A stretch of 64,000 nt of DNA from Entophlyctis helioformis. Lineage: Eukaryota; Chytridiomycota; Chytridiomycetes; Chytridiales; Chytriomycetaceae. The notes under the pieces are model-generated. The model ran no database searches and was not told the DNA's origin. It saw nothing but the letters and a program-made list of their open reading frames with translations. Of the stretch, positions 10,524-23,193 are shown in pieces. Positions within the stretch are counted from its first letter, which is position 1, and each line of letters starts with the position of its first letter. The translations under genes and the position numbers were made by a program. The DNA lies in NCBI GenBank assembly GCA_025526915.1, contig JAHLKH010000030.1, forward strand, positions 1-64,000, written 5' to 3'.

Positions 10524-11921
10524 TCAGTTGGGTTGCAGCGATAGTTGTTGTTGTTGTTGTTGTTGTTGTTTTTGCTGCTGCTGCTGCTGCTGCTGCTGCG
10601 AGATGAATCTGCGGAGGTAGGACGAGCTGATCTTGAGCTCGAAATTCGATGATGAGCTCATGGCGCCCGTGGTGGGCGAGATGACGTCGATGATAAAGAC
10701 ATGCAGCGGGCTGAGGTGGCCCTCTTTCCGGACCTTGTTGACTGGGACGGCAGGCGTCAGTGTCCATGTGCACAACAACCACGAGCGGTGTGGCATACCT
10801 GACTCGCATCCTTTGGCAGTTTCTGCTGATCCGACAATGGCTTGGATGGATGCATCGTCACGCGTTGGTCCGTAGTCGTCCTGTATGGGCACCACATGAT
10901 GGACAATACCGCGACAAATGCGATGCAGAAACGCCTTGGTTGTCGCAAGTCGGTCGGCAACAGGCTCCATGAATGCATAGTCGGCCTTTTTGCGGAGTCG
11001 CTCGGGCTCTGGATCTGTTGAGCATGCATGGCGCTGGGTGAGGATCGCAGGTCGGGCCATGCGTGTAGAGGATGATGCTGTTGGCATACCCATGACGCCG
11101 CAGATGATGCGCTTTGTGGCCACCATGCTGTGGACGACAGCAGGATCTTGTGGCCGGCATGCAGGTGGTCAAACGTGCCGCCAAGCGCCACATGCTCGAA
11201 CGAGTCTGGCATGGGTGGCAGTCTCTGAGGCTTGCGGCTGAACAGACGCGTCTGCCGTTGGTGCATCAGCAGCAACAAGCACAGACGCCGGCACTGGCGA
11301 CAGATCCAGCACCTGAACCTGGCCATGCCGAACAGGAGCAAGGCAGACGGTCAGCAAGGGTGGCAGCCGCGTGCAAGTCTCTGGGCAGGCTACATACCTG
11401 AAGCGTGTTGCCTGGCAGGCACACCACATGCTGTCTGTCGAAAGCCTGTTCGAGACGAGTCAGTCGCGCAGATCCGCAGATCGGCGATGTGCAGCCGACG
11501 GCACCCACCGCCGCATTGACAGCATCCACAAAGACGGCCGAGACCCAGACGCCCTCTGCGGCAAAGTCCACGCATTGTAGCCACACAGGCCATCGATGAC
11601 GACATCCACCGACATCAACGGCACGCCGGCAGCGTACGTCTCGTGCGAGGCTGTAAAGTACAGGTCGGACACGAGCTTGTGGAAGGCCTTCCACGAGGCA
11701 GTCCTGGATCCGTGCATGGCATCCAGGGCGTCGTCGTGGAGCGAGACAAGGACCAGCAGCGAGGGCGGCGGCTGAGCGGGCGTGTCGGACTGGAGGCGGA
11801 TGGCGTGACGAGCAGCGTGTGTGACGAGCCGCAGCGACGAGTCTCGCGGCCCAGTGAGCGAGTGCAGCGGAACGTGCACAACCACAGCCGCAGATGGCAC
11901 CGCAGATGGCACGGCCGGCAT
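10524..11921 (-). CDS. Phosphopantetheine adenylyltransferase (CoA synthesis), Cab4-like
   Basis: Transfers AMP to 4'-phosphopantetheine to give dephospho-CoA. Four exons: 11398-11921, 11090-11318, 10799-11014, 10524-10741. The second exon has FEHVALGGTFDHLHAGHKIL, the nucleotidyltransferase nucleotide-binding HxGH site, followed by VATKRIICGVM; then DPEPERLRKKADY, VVPIQDDYGPT, AETAKGCESVNKVRKEG and LSPLHVFIIDVI, all in the order of yeast Cab4. Exon 1 matches the less conserved N-terminal half (DVVIDGLCGYNAW, VVCLPGNTLQ). Single missing bases are needed near 11575, 11125 and in the second exon's start. The protein ends in a poly-Q tract (10555-10605) not typical of the family. Confidence 0.85.
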
Positions 11922-12032
11922 GGCAGCCGCAGTCGTCGCAGTCGTTGTCGCCGTTTGTCGCCGTCAAGGGGCCACCTGACGACATCGCCCGCAAGCCGAC
12001 GTTGACCTTTTAGCAAACAGCCGCAATCTCAC

Positions 12033-12766
12033 ATGAGCGAAGCAGTCACCGCCAAGTCCACCGTCGGCCCCAACGGCGAGTCGTTTGTGCTCACCAACAA
12101 GGCGCAGTCGCTGGCCAACTACCCGCACGCCCGCCGTGTCGGCGGCTTCATCTTTGTGTCGGGCATCTCGTCCCGCCGCTTCGACAACACATGGGAAGGT
12201 GCGTGCGTCTGCGTGCGTCTGCTTGCATGTCTGTCTGTCTGTGTGCCTGGTGCTGACCGCTGTGGCTCGGTGGCCTCTTGCAGGTGTACGTCCAAGACGC
12301 TGCTGTGCACACACTGGCTGGCTGACTGGCTGGCTGGCTGACCGACCCAACTGACCGTTGCATCCGCCGATCAGGTCGAGGAGCTCGCTGACGGCACCTT
12401 CCGTCTCGACATCAAGGCGCAGACCCGCGCCGTCCTCAACAAGTGCGTATGAGATCAGCTGAGCCAGCGCTGAGCCCACCAGCTGCAGCCACATGGGCAC
12501 CTTCCAGCCTTACTAATCCTCAGTGGAACAGCATCAAGGCCATTCTGAGCGCAGCAGGCGCCGGCATGGAGCACCTGGTGGATCTGACCGTGTTCCTCGT
12601 CGACATGGCCAACTATGCCGAGTTCAACACCGTCTACAACGAGTTTCTGGACAATGCCGAGACGGGCCCGACCCGCACGACTGTGGCTGTCAAGCAGCTG
12701 CCCAACCCGCGGCTGCTGATCGAGATCAAGGCCACGGCTGTTGATCCCTCGGCCCGCTCGGCCTGA
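12033..12766 (+). CDS. RidA/YjgF-family protein, probable 2-aminomuconate deaminase
   Basis: RidA-fold trimer-forming enamine/imine deaminase. Exon 1 (12033-12198) gives GGFIFVSGISSRR.DNTWEG; a central exon around 12375-12442 gives DGTFRLDIKAQTRAVLNN; exon 3 (12532-12766), whose intron has a TACTAAT branch point, gives IKAILSAAGAGMEHLVDLT, FLVDMANYAEFN, GPTRTTVAVKQLP and LLIEIKA. The TRTTV arginine and terminal E match active RidA members. The variant SGISSRRxDNTWEG and convergence with an AMSDH gene 140 bp away suggest deamination of 2-aminomuconate in tryptophan/kynurenine breakdown; that specific role is inference. The exon 1/2 junction is not resolved cleanly. Confidence 0.8.
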
Positions 12767-12902
12767 AGCACGCCGCTGGACGTGACTGTGGAATAAACGA
12801 ACGAGTACTGTTGCATTTGAATGGCCCATCATCGAGCAGCACGGCAAGAAAGAGCGGGTGTGTGGATTGCATTGCATTGCATTGGATTCAACCTGCATCC
12901 GT

Positions 12903-14864
12903 TTACAGCTTGGTGCAAATGGCCGTTTCCTGTGGAATGCAGATGTTAGACAGAGCGGCAGCAGCCAAGCACAGAGACGCGGGCACAGTCTTACGTCGCA
13001 GAAAAACTCCATCGAGTGGTTGCCGCCCTCGCGGCCAAGACCGCTGAGCCTGTGGCCGCCAAACGGCATGTTGAGGTCGCGCACCATCCAGCAGTTGACC
13101 CAGACCGTGCCGACGCGCAGCTGGCGAGCAACGCGGGTCGCGCGCTGGCCGTTCTGCGTCCATACCGACGCGCTCAGACCGTAGCGGGTGCTGTTGGCGT
13201 ACTGGACCACCTCGTCCTCGGTCTTGAAGGGCGTGATCGTCACCACAGGGCCAAAGATCTCCTCCTTTTGCACGCGGGCCTCGGTAGGGTGGACGCCCGT
13301 GATGATCGTCGGACGCACAAAGAACCCGTTGGCCAGGTCGCCGTCCAGGGCACGCACGCCGCCCGCGACGATGTTGGCGCCGCTCTTCTTGGCCACGTCA
13401 ATGTAGTACAGGACCTTTTCCATGTGCTGCTGCGACACGAGCGCACCGAGGTTGGTGGACTCGTCCGCAGGGTTGCCGACCACGAGAGCATCGGCACGAC
13501 GGGCAAGCTCTGCCACAAACTTTTCGTAAATCTCCTCCTGCACAAAGATGCGCGATCTGGTCGATGGGTGCCGGCAGACGGATGTTTCTTGAGTTTAGGG
13601 CAGCACATGAACGCACGCGGGCCGTGAGGATGAGCGCTTACCCGCAAAGACAGATCTCGCCCTGGTTGGAAAAGGATGACCGGACAGATGTCTGGATGGC
13701 CTGCTCAAAGTCGGCATCGGCAAACACAATGTTGGCGTTCTTGCCACCGAGCTCGAGCGACAGCTTCTTGTTCATCTTGGCCGCAGCGCGGTAGATGATC
13801 TCGCCCGTGGCGGTGCCGCCCGTGAAGGAGATGAGCGGCACGTCCTCGTGCTCGACAAGGGGCGAGCCAGCCGACGGGCCGTTTCCAAAGACCATGTTGA
13901 CGACACCGGGCGGCACGCCAGCCTCGTTGAGGATCGAGCAGAGCATCCACGCGGTTACGCTGGTGAACTCGCTGGGCTTGCACACGCTTGTGCATCCATC
14001 TGCGTGGTTTGGATAGACAGATTAGTGGCTGTGCGTATGTGTGTGTGGGTGTGTGTGTGTGCGGGACTGCACGCAGGGACTTACAGGCGATGCACGGACT
14101 GCTCGCCGCCAAGCCAATCCGTGCCGCATGACCCGTTTGTGACCAAGTATTGGTGGCACGGGACCGTTGGATTTTGATTGGGACGGCAGATCAAAATAAG
14201 AGGTCAGCATGGCGATGGAGGCGAGAGAGCCCAGCCAGGCAGAGAGCCCAGCCAGGCAGGCAGAGAGCCAGACACGTACGCAATCTTCCAGGTGAGCAGG
14301 TACAGCGGCAGGTTCCACGGCGAGATGAGAGCCGCAACGCCGACGGGCCTGCGGTGCACGTAGTTGAACGTCACGCCGTCCAGGTCCGTCGTCATCTCCT
14401 TGCTGTGCAGGATCGACGTGGCAAAGAACCGGAAGTTGTGGACGGCTCGGGGGATGTCGATGCTCTTGGCGAGCGACACGGGCTTGCCTGCATGCCACGC
14501 AGCGTCAGTGCACCGTCCACCCGTCAGTGCACCGTCATCTGTCGGTGCACCATCCGTCAGTGCGCTGTTGCCCACCTTGGTCCTGCGACTCGGCCACGGC
14601 AAACTCGTCGAGCCGCTTCTCGAGCAGGTCGGCAATGCGCAGCAGCACGGCGGACCGGTGCGCACGGGTGGTCCTGGACCACGGCTCAAAGGCTGCCTTG
14701 GCGGCGGCGACGGCGGCGTTGACGTCTGCGGCTGCCGAGTCGGGCACAAGCACATGCGTGCGGCCCGTGGCTGGGTTGGGCGAGTCGATGTACGTGCCCG
14801 TCGACGGGGCCACAAAGGCGCGTTGATGAAGTTGGTGAGCGTCTTGGGCTGGTGGTCGGGTCAT
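12903..14864 (-). CDS. 2-aminomuconic semialdehyde dehydrogenase (ALDH8A1-like)
   Basis: NAD-dependent aldehyde dehydrogenase oxidising 2-aminomuconate 6-semialdehyde in the kynurenine pathway. Exons: 14576-14864, 14280-14487, 14085-14098 (14 nt), 13642-13999, 12995-13556, 12903-12929. Motifs: ISPWNLPLYLLTWKIA (cofactor site), VCKPSEFTSVTAWML, ISFTGG, LSLELGGKNANIVF (catalytic Glu), VRSSFSNQGEICLCGSRIFV (catalytic Cys; the CLC form typical of ALDH8A1), EEIFGPVV, and VWVNCWMVRDLNMPFGG. The NCW..R.LN.PFGG block is diagnostic of AMSDH over generic ALDHs. A missing base near 14822 shifts the frame between LTNFIN and AFVAPSTG, so the start is uncertain. Confidence 0.9.
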
Positions 14865-14935
14865 GTTGAGAACGTGGGGAACATGAAACCCGGCGGGCCA
14901 GATCGGCGCATGGCGATGGAGACTGCACACTATGT

Positions 14936-17005
14936 TCATTGCAAAGTCGTCTGGGAGCGATCTGGGAGCGGTCTGGGAGCGGCATCACCAGTTGCGGGCG
15001 TAGGATGCCCGCGGCTTGGCCTCGGCGACATTGCTACCGGCGTCTGTGGCGCGGGCTGTCCAGGCATCGGCGGCACAAACCCGGTATACTGAAAGACAGA
15101 CGACTTGTGCACCGGCACCTCCTCCGACGGCCGCGAGTAGAACGTCTTTGGCCCGTTCTGGTGCAGCTCGGGCGTCACGCTGGCAATCATGGTGAGCGGC
15201 ATGTCTTCGTTCACTCGGTCGACACCGCGGACGCTCGTGACCTTGGTGCTCTTGTTGTTCAGCTTGCTGGTGAGGCTGCCCGCCTTTTTGGTGTGGAATG
15301 CAAACTCTGGTATGTGGCGCGTTGCCTTTGCGTTTGGCTGCGTCGCGTTGAGCGGCAGGCTGGGGCTTCTGGGAGACGACGGGCTCATCTCGGCGCGGAC
15401 GTGCTGGTACATGGGGCTATCGACCGTCGGCGCGCCAGCTGTTGGTCCGTTCATCGATGTCGGCGTGTTGGTGGTGGCCGTCTCGGGGCCATTGCTGCTC
15501 TGTTCAATATCGTCCTGTGGGAGGCCGTTGCCAACCTTGGGGATGGTGATGCGCATCAGAGCAGGGCTGGTGGGCCCGCCTGCTCCTCTGTATGCATGGC
15601 CGTGGCCGCCCACAGCGAGCGTGTTGTCTTCAACAATCTTGCGTGCCGAGATGTAGCTCGTCGTCAAGAACGTGTACAGTTGCAGAGGATAGAGGAACGT
15701 GTCGGCATCTGTTGTTTGCACAGGCGTGTCAGCCGACTGCGTGGTATTTACCCTCTGCAGACAGCCGCAATCAACAGTGTGTGTGCACTCACAGAGCGAG
15801 ACAAACGCCATGTAGTTGGACACCTTGAGGGTGGCGATCAGCACTTGGCCGACTGCACTGAACACGCACAGCAGGATAATGACGATAAAGCTGGGTTGGC
15901 AGAGCAGTTCAAGCCGGTGCGTTAGAGTCTACCGTTCCAGAGCGCATGTAGCCAGACATCAGAGATGGCACATGCGCAGCAACTCACTTGGCGCCTTCAG
16001 TGTCAAACAGGACGCGAGCAAAAAAGTCCTTGGTGCGAACCCCCAGTGTCTTTGAGATGGTGTACAGGAAGGCCATCGAGCACAGGATCGAAAACACGGC
16101 GTAGAAGCCGTGGTACACTGCAATAAAGATCGAGATGGTGGGCTATTGGGCCAAAGCCATTGTTAGTCTGGCGAGCGCAGAGCGATCTCGTGGTTGGCGC
16201 CAGCTTACATCATGGAGCAGGTCACGGTTCTGGCTGACGGCCTCGACGGACCGCACGCCGGTGAGGATACCGCCAACGGAAAAGGCCGTGAGCGACAGCA
16301 TGGATGCCACGCCAAACAGCGCAATAATAATAAACGACGACGATCCAGGCTGTTCAAGTGGCAAGCACTCGTGTGAGCAGGCGCTGCAAGGAGCACACAA
16401 GACGGCGCATCTGTGCAGCGTATTGGCCCAGACAATCGTCGGCATTTGGGACGCACCTGCAGAACCACGCGCACTCGCATGATCATGGTGATGGACAGCA
16501 TCATGTCGGACACCCAGCCAGAGGCAATGAGGATGAAGAAACGATGCAGGTACCACTTCTCGGACACTTTGTAGGGCGAGATGCGCCAGTCGAGGAGCGA
16601 GACATGCGCAACAAGAAAGACGGCCTGGAACAGCCAGGTTGCGAGCGCGAGACGGAAGAAGGTGGTGGACCATGCCTTGGACTTGGACATCATGAGGAGA
16701 CCGGCGGATGCGAGCGTTCTGTTGGACGGTGCGTGCATTGGCAGGTGTGAGTGACGGCTGCATGCACGCGATCGCACAGCGGTTGTGTTCATGGACACTG
16801 TGTGCACACTTCAAGTCCTGTGTTCTGCAACACGGTGCCACCGACAACGCCGCAGGCAAGGTCAAGCGAGCTCAGACGGCCGCGAAGCAACTTACTGCAG
16901 GCCAAGACCGCAGAGGATGGCGGCCCATGTCTGGTATGCACTAGCTGATCGGTCCATGAGAGCGGATGGTTGTCTAGTCTGTCGATGCGGCCGCAGATTG
17001 TCCAT
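14936..17005 (-). CDS. Seven-transmembrane protein, paralog 1 (family not recognised)
   Basis: Six exons: 16896-17005, 16457-16718, 16209-16349, 15988-16142, 15793-15890, 14936-15708. Start MDNLRPHRQTRQ, then about seven hydrophobic helices: AAILCGLGLQ, TTFFRLALATWLFQAVFLV, FFILIASGWVSDMML, FIIIALFGVASMLS, VYHGFYAVFSILCSM, FIVIILLCVFSAVG and LYPLQLYTFLTTSYISAR. The last helix is followed by a ~230-residue Ser/Pro-rich tail predicted cytosolic, holding IASVTPELHQNG, a motif shared with paralog 2. It is colinear with paralog 2 (17412-19598) and paralog 3 (33702-36046). The topology resembles a GPCR but no known family motif is seen. Confidence 0.75.
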
Positions 17006-17411
17006 GTATCAATGTAGTCCGAGTTAGCTGCAGTACATGCGACGGCAGCAGCAGCAGCAGCAGCAACGACGACGATCGCACCTATAGTGTCTGGCTGGTT
17101 GAAACTCGGAGGGGAGCGGGCAGCTTTTGTGTGGACTTTGCAGTGCAAGCATCGGCGTCGGCCGAACGTCTTCGAAACAAAAACGATGAAAAATCAAGAA
17201 AATTTGATTGGTGGCACCGACTTGTGCGGCCGAGACAGGCACTTTTGTGACCCGGTGACGACGCCAGCATCAAGACCGCGTGAATGGTGGCTCAGCGTTC
17301 GTGACGGCAAATGACTGGCCGTCAGGGCGGACGCGGCCGCATGGTCATTCGGCCATTTCAGCCTGATTGCAAGGGCGGGGTTGCTTTCTGTTACGTACTT
17401 CATTGGCTGTG

Positions 17412-19598
17412 CTAGAAAAGGCGAGACCCCCGAGCATCAGGCTGAATGCTGATGCCGTCTTCCGTTGGCGATGCAAGGCTAGACTGCATGCTCTCGGTCG
17501 CCACAAACGACAGATCCTCGTCCAGCTCGCTGATGGCCGAAATGGCCGAGATGGTGGTGTGGGAATCAGCACCTGTGCAGTCACTCGAGCTCGATTTCGC
17601 GGCCGTGGCAGGCTTGACGCTGCTGAACCGGTTCCATCCGGATGGAATGGCTGCATTCGAGGCCCGTGCGTGCGACGTGACCTTGGACGACGATGAGCCG
17701 GATGGCTGGGCGGCAACCTTGGCCGCCATCGACGGTGTCCTGAAGAGCTGCGTGATGGCAACCGACTCGCGACCAAAGAAGCTTGACGTGTTCTTGCGGC
17801 CCAGCTGGTGCAGCTCGGGTGTGATGCTGGCAATGTCTGTGAGGCGCAACGAGCCTGTGGGAGTGGGCGGGCGGTCGGGGGCGTATGCGAGCACCGGCGG
17901 CGTCATGGCTTGCGCTGGGCTGGACAGATTGCTGTGGCTGCCATCCGTGCTGGAGCTGAAGATGCCTGGGCTGTGGGGAAGCAGGCCAAAGTATCCGTTC
18001 GCGAAAGGACCCTTGGCCGGGGCGCTGCTCGTGGTGCCTGTCTGGATCGGCACGACGTTTGTGCCTGCAATGCGAACACGGATGCGCGGCACGTCGCGGT
18101 CCATGGACGGACGGGAAGTATCGCTTGACACAGTGGACAGAAGTCCCACTGATCTGCGGTTCTCGCTTAGCTGGCCAACGCGGCTCGGTCTGGGAGACGT
18201 GCTGGTCGAGAACCGGGTCAGGATCGGGCCGTTGGAGCTCGAGTCGATGGTCTTGATGCTCAGCTTGGCGCGCTCAATGTGCTCCGGAGCGCGCATAAAG
18301 GCAGAAAAGAGAAGAGGGAACAGCCACACATTCATGTCTACGGCAGATCATGTTGAAGCACACGGTCAGCACCACGGCCAGCACTGGATATCATGCGCGG
18401 ATGGCGTCGCGCAGTAGTCATCACTTACATGGCAGAGTGGATGCAAAGTATTCAGCGCTGGTGCTGGTGTTCTTGGCGGAGTGCAACTGGACTGATCCAA
18501 TGAAGAAACACAGCGCAATGGCTGCGACAAGGCTGTGAAGAGTTGGATGAGAGATGCGACGTCAGTGCTTGCGCCATTCGACACCAGACAGCCGTGCGAT
18601 GCAAGCAAGGGTAGCGACTGACCGAGCGCCTTCGTTCTTGAAGAACAGCTTGGCCGCATACGTTCCTTGGCTGTCATAGAGCTTCTGTGCGACAATGTAC
18701 AGGAGCACTGCAGAACTGATGGCGCAGAAGATGGCTTCGACGACATGATAGGTGCACGCAATGGGAGCGATGCTCTTCTGCAATGGCATCACAGCGTGAA
18801 TGTGTATGTCAGTTTGACGGCCAACGGCATGCATGTTGCAAGCGACTTACCCAGAAGTAGACGCTCTCTGTGCTGTCTGTGCTGCCGAGTGCCGCTGCTG
18901 CTTGCACGCCAGCAACAGTAAAGATGAAGTGGACGATGGACTTGGCTCCTGCGGATATGACGATGACAGGCAGCAGCTTGCTTCGTCGCTGTGGCACAGG
19001 GCGGGATTGCGTTTGGAGCATTTTGCCGGATGACGCGTGTTAGTCCCTGAAACGGCCATTGGCGGTGCGAGTGAATAGCCGTGGTGGCACCAAGGGCTCA
19101 CATCGGATTGGTAGACCCTCAGCGACAGGAACGTGCACAGCAGCGTGCCGGCCAGCCAGCCAGCGCACAGCAGAAAGACGAAACGCATCGCAAGCCACGA
19201 CTTGGAGACGGCAAAGCGTCGGACAGACCAGTCGGCCAGGACGAGGTTCGAAGACACAAAGACGGCGAGTGCGAGCCATGCTGCCAGTGTGACACGGGTG
19301 GCGGGCTGAGACCATTTGCTGCGGTTGCCAAGCAGGACGATCGCTGACGATGCGGTCTCGCTGCTCGTGCACACACCGGGTCCAAAAAGAAAGAAAGAAA
19401 GCGTCAGCGCACGGCAGCGTGGGAGACCGAGTCGGGGTCGCAAGGCAGTCCAACTCACTGCAAGCCCAGGCCGCACATGATCGCAACGATGGTAGACATG
19501 GCCGAGACACCAGAGTCACTGGCCATGCCGCCGATTGATGCCGAGTTGGCCATGGCATAGGTGATGTTGTTGGTCATTGAGGCATTGATGATGGTCAT
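17412..19598 (-). CDS. Seven-transmembrane protein, paralog 2
   Basis: Exons: 19459-19598, 19102-19360, 18851-18988, 18623-18777, 18429-18532, 17412-18337. It starts MTIINASMTNNITYAMANSA, shares AIMCGLGL at the end of helix 1 and the intron right after it with paralog 1, and keeps LADWSVRRFAVSKSWLAMRF where paralog 1 has LLDWRISPYKVSEKWYLHRF. A ~290-residue S/T-rich tail contains IASITPELHQLG. The 410-bp gap and same strand suggest paralogs 1 and 2 arose by tandem duplication. Function unknown; membrane receptor or sensor is a guess from topology. Confidence 0.75.
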
Positions 19599-20017
19599 CT
19601 CTAGAGTCTAGACAGTAGGGGGTTGCAGTATGGCGCAGTCAGGGGAGCGTCCGTCCCTTTAAGTGGAAAGCAGCCTGCAAACTTTGAGCCTGGTGCCACC
19701 ATTGCAAGGGTCAAAATGCCATGACGAAAGATTGTCCGTGGCATCGGAGGAAGCCGACATTGGCCGACGTGGTCCGGAAAGAATGCGACCCACTGCGCCA
19801 TGCGCAGGGTTGATCCGATGGCGATGCAGGCCAGTGCCACTGGAAATGGTCAGGGTCCCCGATCGAGAATCTTCAATGGCCGACCACGGACGCCAAAGGA
19901 CAACTCTTCATTCAAGTGATTGGGCCATGTGGTGATGGCGGCCCTGGAAAAGAATCCGCCGACGACGATGGCAGGGATGACGATGGCAGGGACGACGAGA
20001 AAAAGTCCTTGATGGAC
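19599..20017. other. Intergenic, no gene seen
   Basis: Between the 5' end of 7-TM paralog 2 and the 3' end of the CDT2-like gene, both minus strand. Only short shadow ORFs; no repeat or RNA gene recognised. Confidence 0.5.
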
Positions 20018-22045
20018 CTAGACCTGCGAGTGCGGTGACGCTCTGGAGCCACTGACGAGGTTGAGGATGAAGCCACAAGGGACGGGGTCGGTCCTGATCG
20101 TGATGCTGGCAATGGCATTGCTGGCTGGCTGTGGTGCTGGCTGTGCTGCGGCAGAGGCATCAGATCCATCAATCGCAGCATGGTCCGTGATGCTGCCCGG
20201 TGGCAGCATGGCCGTCGATGACGACGAGGACGAGTGCATGACCATGTTGCGTTTGACTGGCGTCCGAGACGACGAACGCGACCGCGACCGAGTGGTCTCT
20301 GCAGCAGACTTGCGCTTGCGTGTTGCCGATGCCGTTCTTGATGAGCTTGCACGTGAGGACGAGGCTGCTGCTGCTGCTGCTCTTGGTGTTGCTGGCGGTG
20401 GCTGTCGTGGCGTCATTGCGTCTGGTTGTGGCGGCATGGGCATCATGACATCCGCTCTCGGCGGCTCTATGGCATCCGACCAGTCATCGCCCACAGACAT
20501 CAAGCCACTCGACTCGACCGCCAGTGCAGCAAAGTCTGTCGATGCTGACTCCACTGGTCCAGAGTCCCGTGCAGATGCAGACCCTGACGCAGACTCTGAC
20601 GCAGCCATGTTGACATGGAGAGCATCGACCTCGCTGGCCAACTCGCTCGTCGGCAGATCGCCAAAGATGTCGCTTGACAGATCGCTTGTGAGCGTCGAAT
20701 GCAGCCTCAGCCGATATGCAGCACCCTCATTCGGCCCGCCTGCCGTTCCACACGCTGTCCATGTGGCCGCCTCGGGCTCGTGGACAGCCGCCCTCAGATG
20801 CTTCACGCCTGGATCGTCTGGAAGACTGTCCAGATCCACGCCTGCGCGCCAAACACGCACGCTCATGTCGTCGGAACACGTTGCCAGCTGCCCAACATCC
20901 CGCGAGCACCAAGCAACACCTGTGGTCTCGCTCTGGTGGCCCTTCAGGAGAAACGGCGTTGACTGCGGACGGTGCAGGTCCCAGAGAAACACGCTGGTGC
21001 TGGACGAGCCGCTGATGAGCATCGAGTCGTCGGGCGAGATGGCGGTGCGGATGTAAAACGACGAGCAGCGGAATGTGGGGTGCGAGAAGCGGTTGACTGC
21101 GGCACCGAGCCCATGTGTGTTGAACTCGTGGATGCTGTCGTCCAGGCAGGATGCGTACAGCTTCGTTCCGGCAGAGTTGAGGCTCAGCGACGAGAAGCCT
21201 GTCACATCCGTAAAACGTCAGCCCAACGACAGCACCAGTGCCAGAAGAGGCAAGTGCGGTGCCAGTTACCGAAAGGACGTCTGCGGAACTTGGATGGAGT
21301 CGATCGCTCGACATCTGCATTCAGGCTGCCTGCGCCACCAACCGCGCGAAGATCCCAGAACTTGACAAGCCTGGCGTGCAACAAGAGTCAGCAAGAAGCA
21401 ACGAGAGAAGGCGCGACGGAAACTGCAGAAGGCAACAGGCTCACCCATCGGCAGAGCCAACCGATGCAACCATGTCGCTCTTGTGGGTCAGGAACTTGAC
21501 GGCCGTGACACTGGCTGTGTGCTTTGCAGGCGTTGCCGTCTGAGGAGGCTGCAGACCGATGCCAGTCATCAGTAAGCCGTCCAGGTCAATCCGACAACAA
21601 TGCTGGCCAGCCGAGTACCTTGGGAGTGCGCGACCGTGACTTTGTGGTCGATGGGACCCTGAGGCCGCCTTGGACGACATGCAGATGCGCATCAGGGATG
21701 CGTATTGCAGGACGCGACTCTCTGTCTGCAGGCGATGCATGCGGCAAGCGCCACTCGCTGGACACACGTCTGTCCCAGATGGCCATGCGGCCGTCCCGCG
21801 ATCCAGTGCAGAAGATGTCTGTTGGATGTCCAGTGTCAGTCCATGGCTTGCTGCATGGCACGAGTGGGGGAGTGACAGGCGATGCTCACCTGGCTGGAAC
21901 GGACTGCACGAGATGGACTTGATGCTGCCACTGTGATCGCGGTACTCGACAAGACACCTTTGCGTCTCAACGTCCCACAGCCGCACGCACGAGTCGCCTG
22001 CCCCCGTGATCTGCCAGACATGTGCGTGTGAGTCTGTGCATCCAT

Positions 22046-22099
<54 letters not shown>

Positions 22100-23193
22100 C
22101 TCCCCATTCATAACGCAGCAACGAATTGCACTCGACATACAATCTGCGTGTTGTCGTTTGTCCACGCGCAGTCAAAGATGGCATTGTCGTGCGCAGCCCA
22201 TTGCAGCACAGGCCGACCTGCCATGCCAACGGCGAAACGGTCAGCCACCTGCCAGCATGCCCACACGTTCATCTGCACAGCAGAGGCTGCACTTACCCAG
22301 CTCGCCGTCTGTCTGGAAGATGCAGACCGATCCGCTCTCGAGCACAGCCGCCAGCAGCTGCTGTTGAAGACCTGTGGAGGGACAGTGCACGCCGTGAGGA
22401 GTGAGTGGCGGCAGACCGGCGACACGCGACGGCCAGACTCACGCCAGCTGTATGCCAGCGCATATGGCGGACTGGCGGGATCGGCTTCCTGTCCAATGTA
22501 TCGGAGATCACGCTCGCTGCTGACAAACGTCCTGGCATACGGCCGCAACGAGACGGCTGCTGGTGCAGGCTGTGGTCAGTCGCGATGGCGGATGCAGGCG
22601 GCAGCACTCGCGTCGGACGCGCACTCACCACGCAAGCGGGTGGACGACGACCAGATGGGCAGCAGCTCTCTGTTGAGCAAGACACGCAGCGGCGAGTCGA
22701 TGTGGATGCGGCTGTTGCACGGCTGCACCCGCTGCCATGGAGTGGCGGGAGTGGCTGTTGGCAGGCGGTCTGCAAGCTGGCGATCCGATGCTGATGCTGG
22801 TGCAGATGCTGGTGCAGCCGTCGAAGCGTCCAACGACGGCATGGCAGCGTCCGAAGCCAAGGAGGACGGCGCAGCGCCAGCGTCTGTTGCTGGTGCGGTG
22901 TCGGACACGCCGCTTGCAGCACAGACGGCGCTGTCAGCAAAGTCGGGCCATGGGCTGCAGCTGTGCGAGGCGTGCGGTGTGCGCATGTTCTGTATGTTCT
23001 GTATGTTCTGCAGCGGCAGCAGGGGCAGCCTGTCCTTTGCGTGTTGTGCGAAGCCCGTCGCAGGCGGACAGCCAGCAGTGTCAGCCGCAGTTGCACAGGC
23101 AGTGCCAGCCGTTGAAGGCCAGACGAGCCAGCCGCCAGCGCCGTTCTCGTCGGTCGCGATCTCGGACATGCGCGCTGAGCCCGTCGCTGGCAC
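20018..23193 (-). CDS. CDT2/DTL-like WD40 protein, substrate receptor of CRL4 ubiquitin ligase
   Basis: CDT2 bridges CUL4-DDB1 to PCNA-bound substrates (CDT1, Spd1-type inhibitors) in S phase. About nine exons: 22629-23193, 22443-22559, 22298-22371, 22141-22217, 21890-22010, 21619-21818, 21445-~21548, 21270-21370, 20018-21198. WD blocks in order: VCIFQTDGELG, AHDNAIFDCAWTNDNTQI, GAGDSCVRLWDVETQRC, DIFCTGSRDGRMAIWDRR, HTASVTAVKFLTHKSDMVAS, LVKFWDLRA, TGFSSLSLNSAGTKLYASC, DDSIHEFN, ISPDDSMLISGSS...FLWD and GVAWCSRDVGQLATCSDD. The TGxSSLxLxSxGTxL and DDxIxxFN blocks are characteristic of DTL. A ~270-residue basic Ser-rich C-terminal tail follows. A CCAG tetranucleotide run sits in the intron at 22045-22100. 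Confidence 0.87.
22045..22100. repeat. CCAG tetranucleotide microsatellite
   Basis: About 13 AGCC/CCAG units inside a CDT2 intron. Similar shorter tracts occur in several other introns and spacers of the window. Confidence 0.9.

Noticed and set aside
10555..10605. CAG/CAA repeat as a mobile or pathogenic expansion
   Set aside because: Ordinary poly-Q tract at the end of the Cab4-like protein; similar tracts occur in several genes here.
20061..21056. 331-codon plus-strand open frame opposite CDT2
   Set aside because: Shadow of the last CDT2 exon, low complexity, no recognisable domain.
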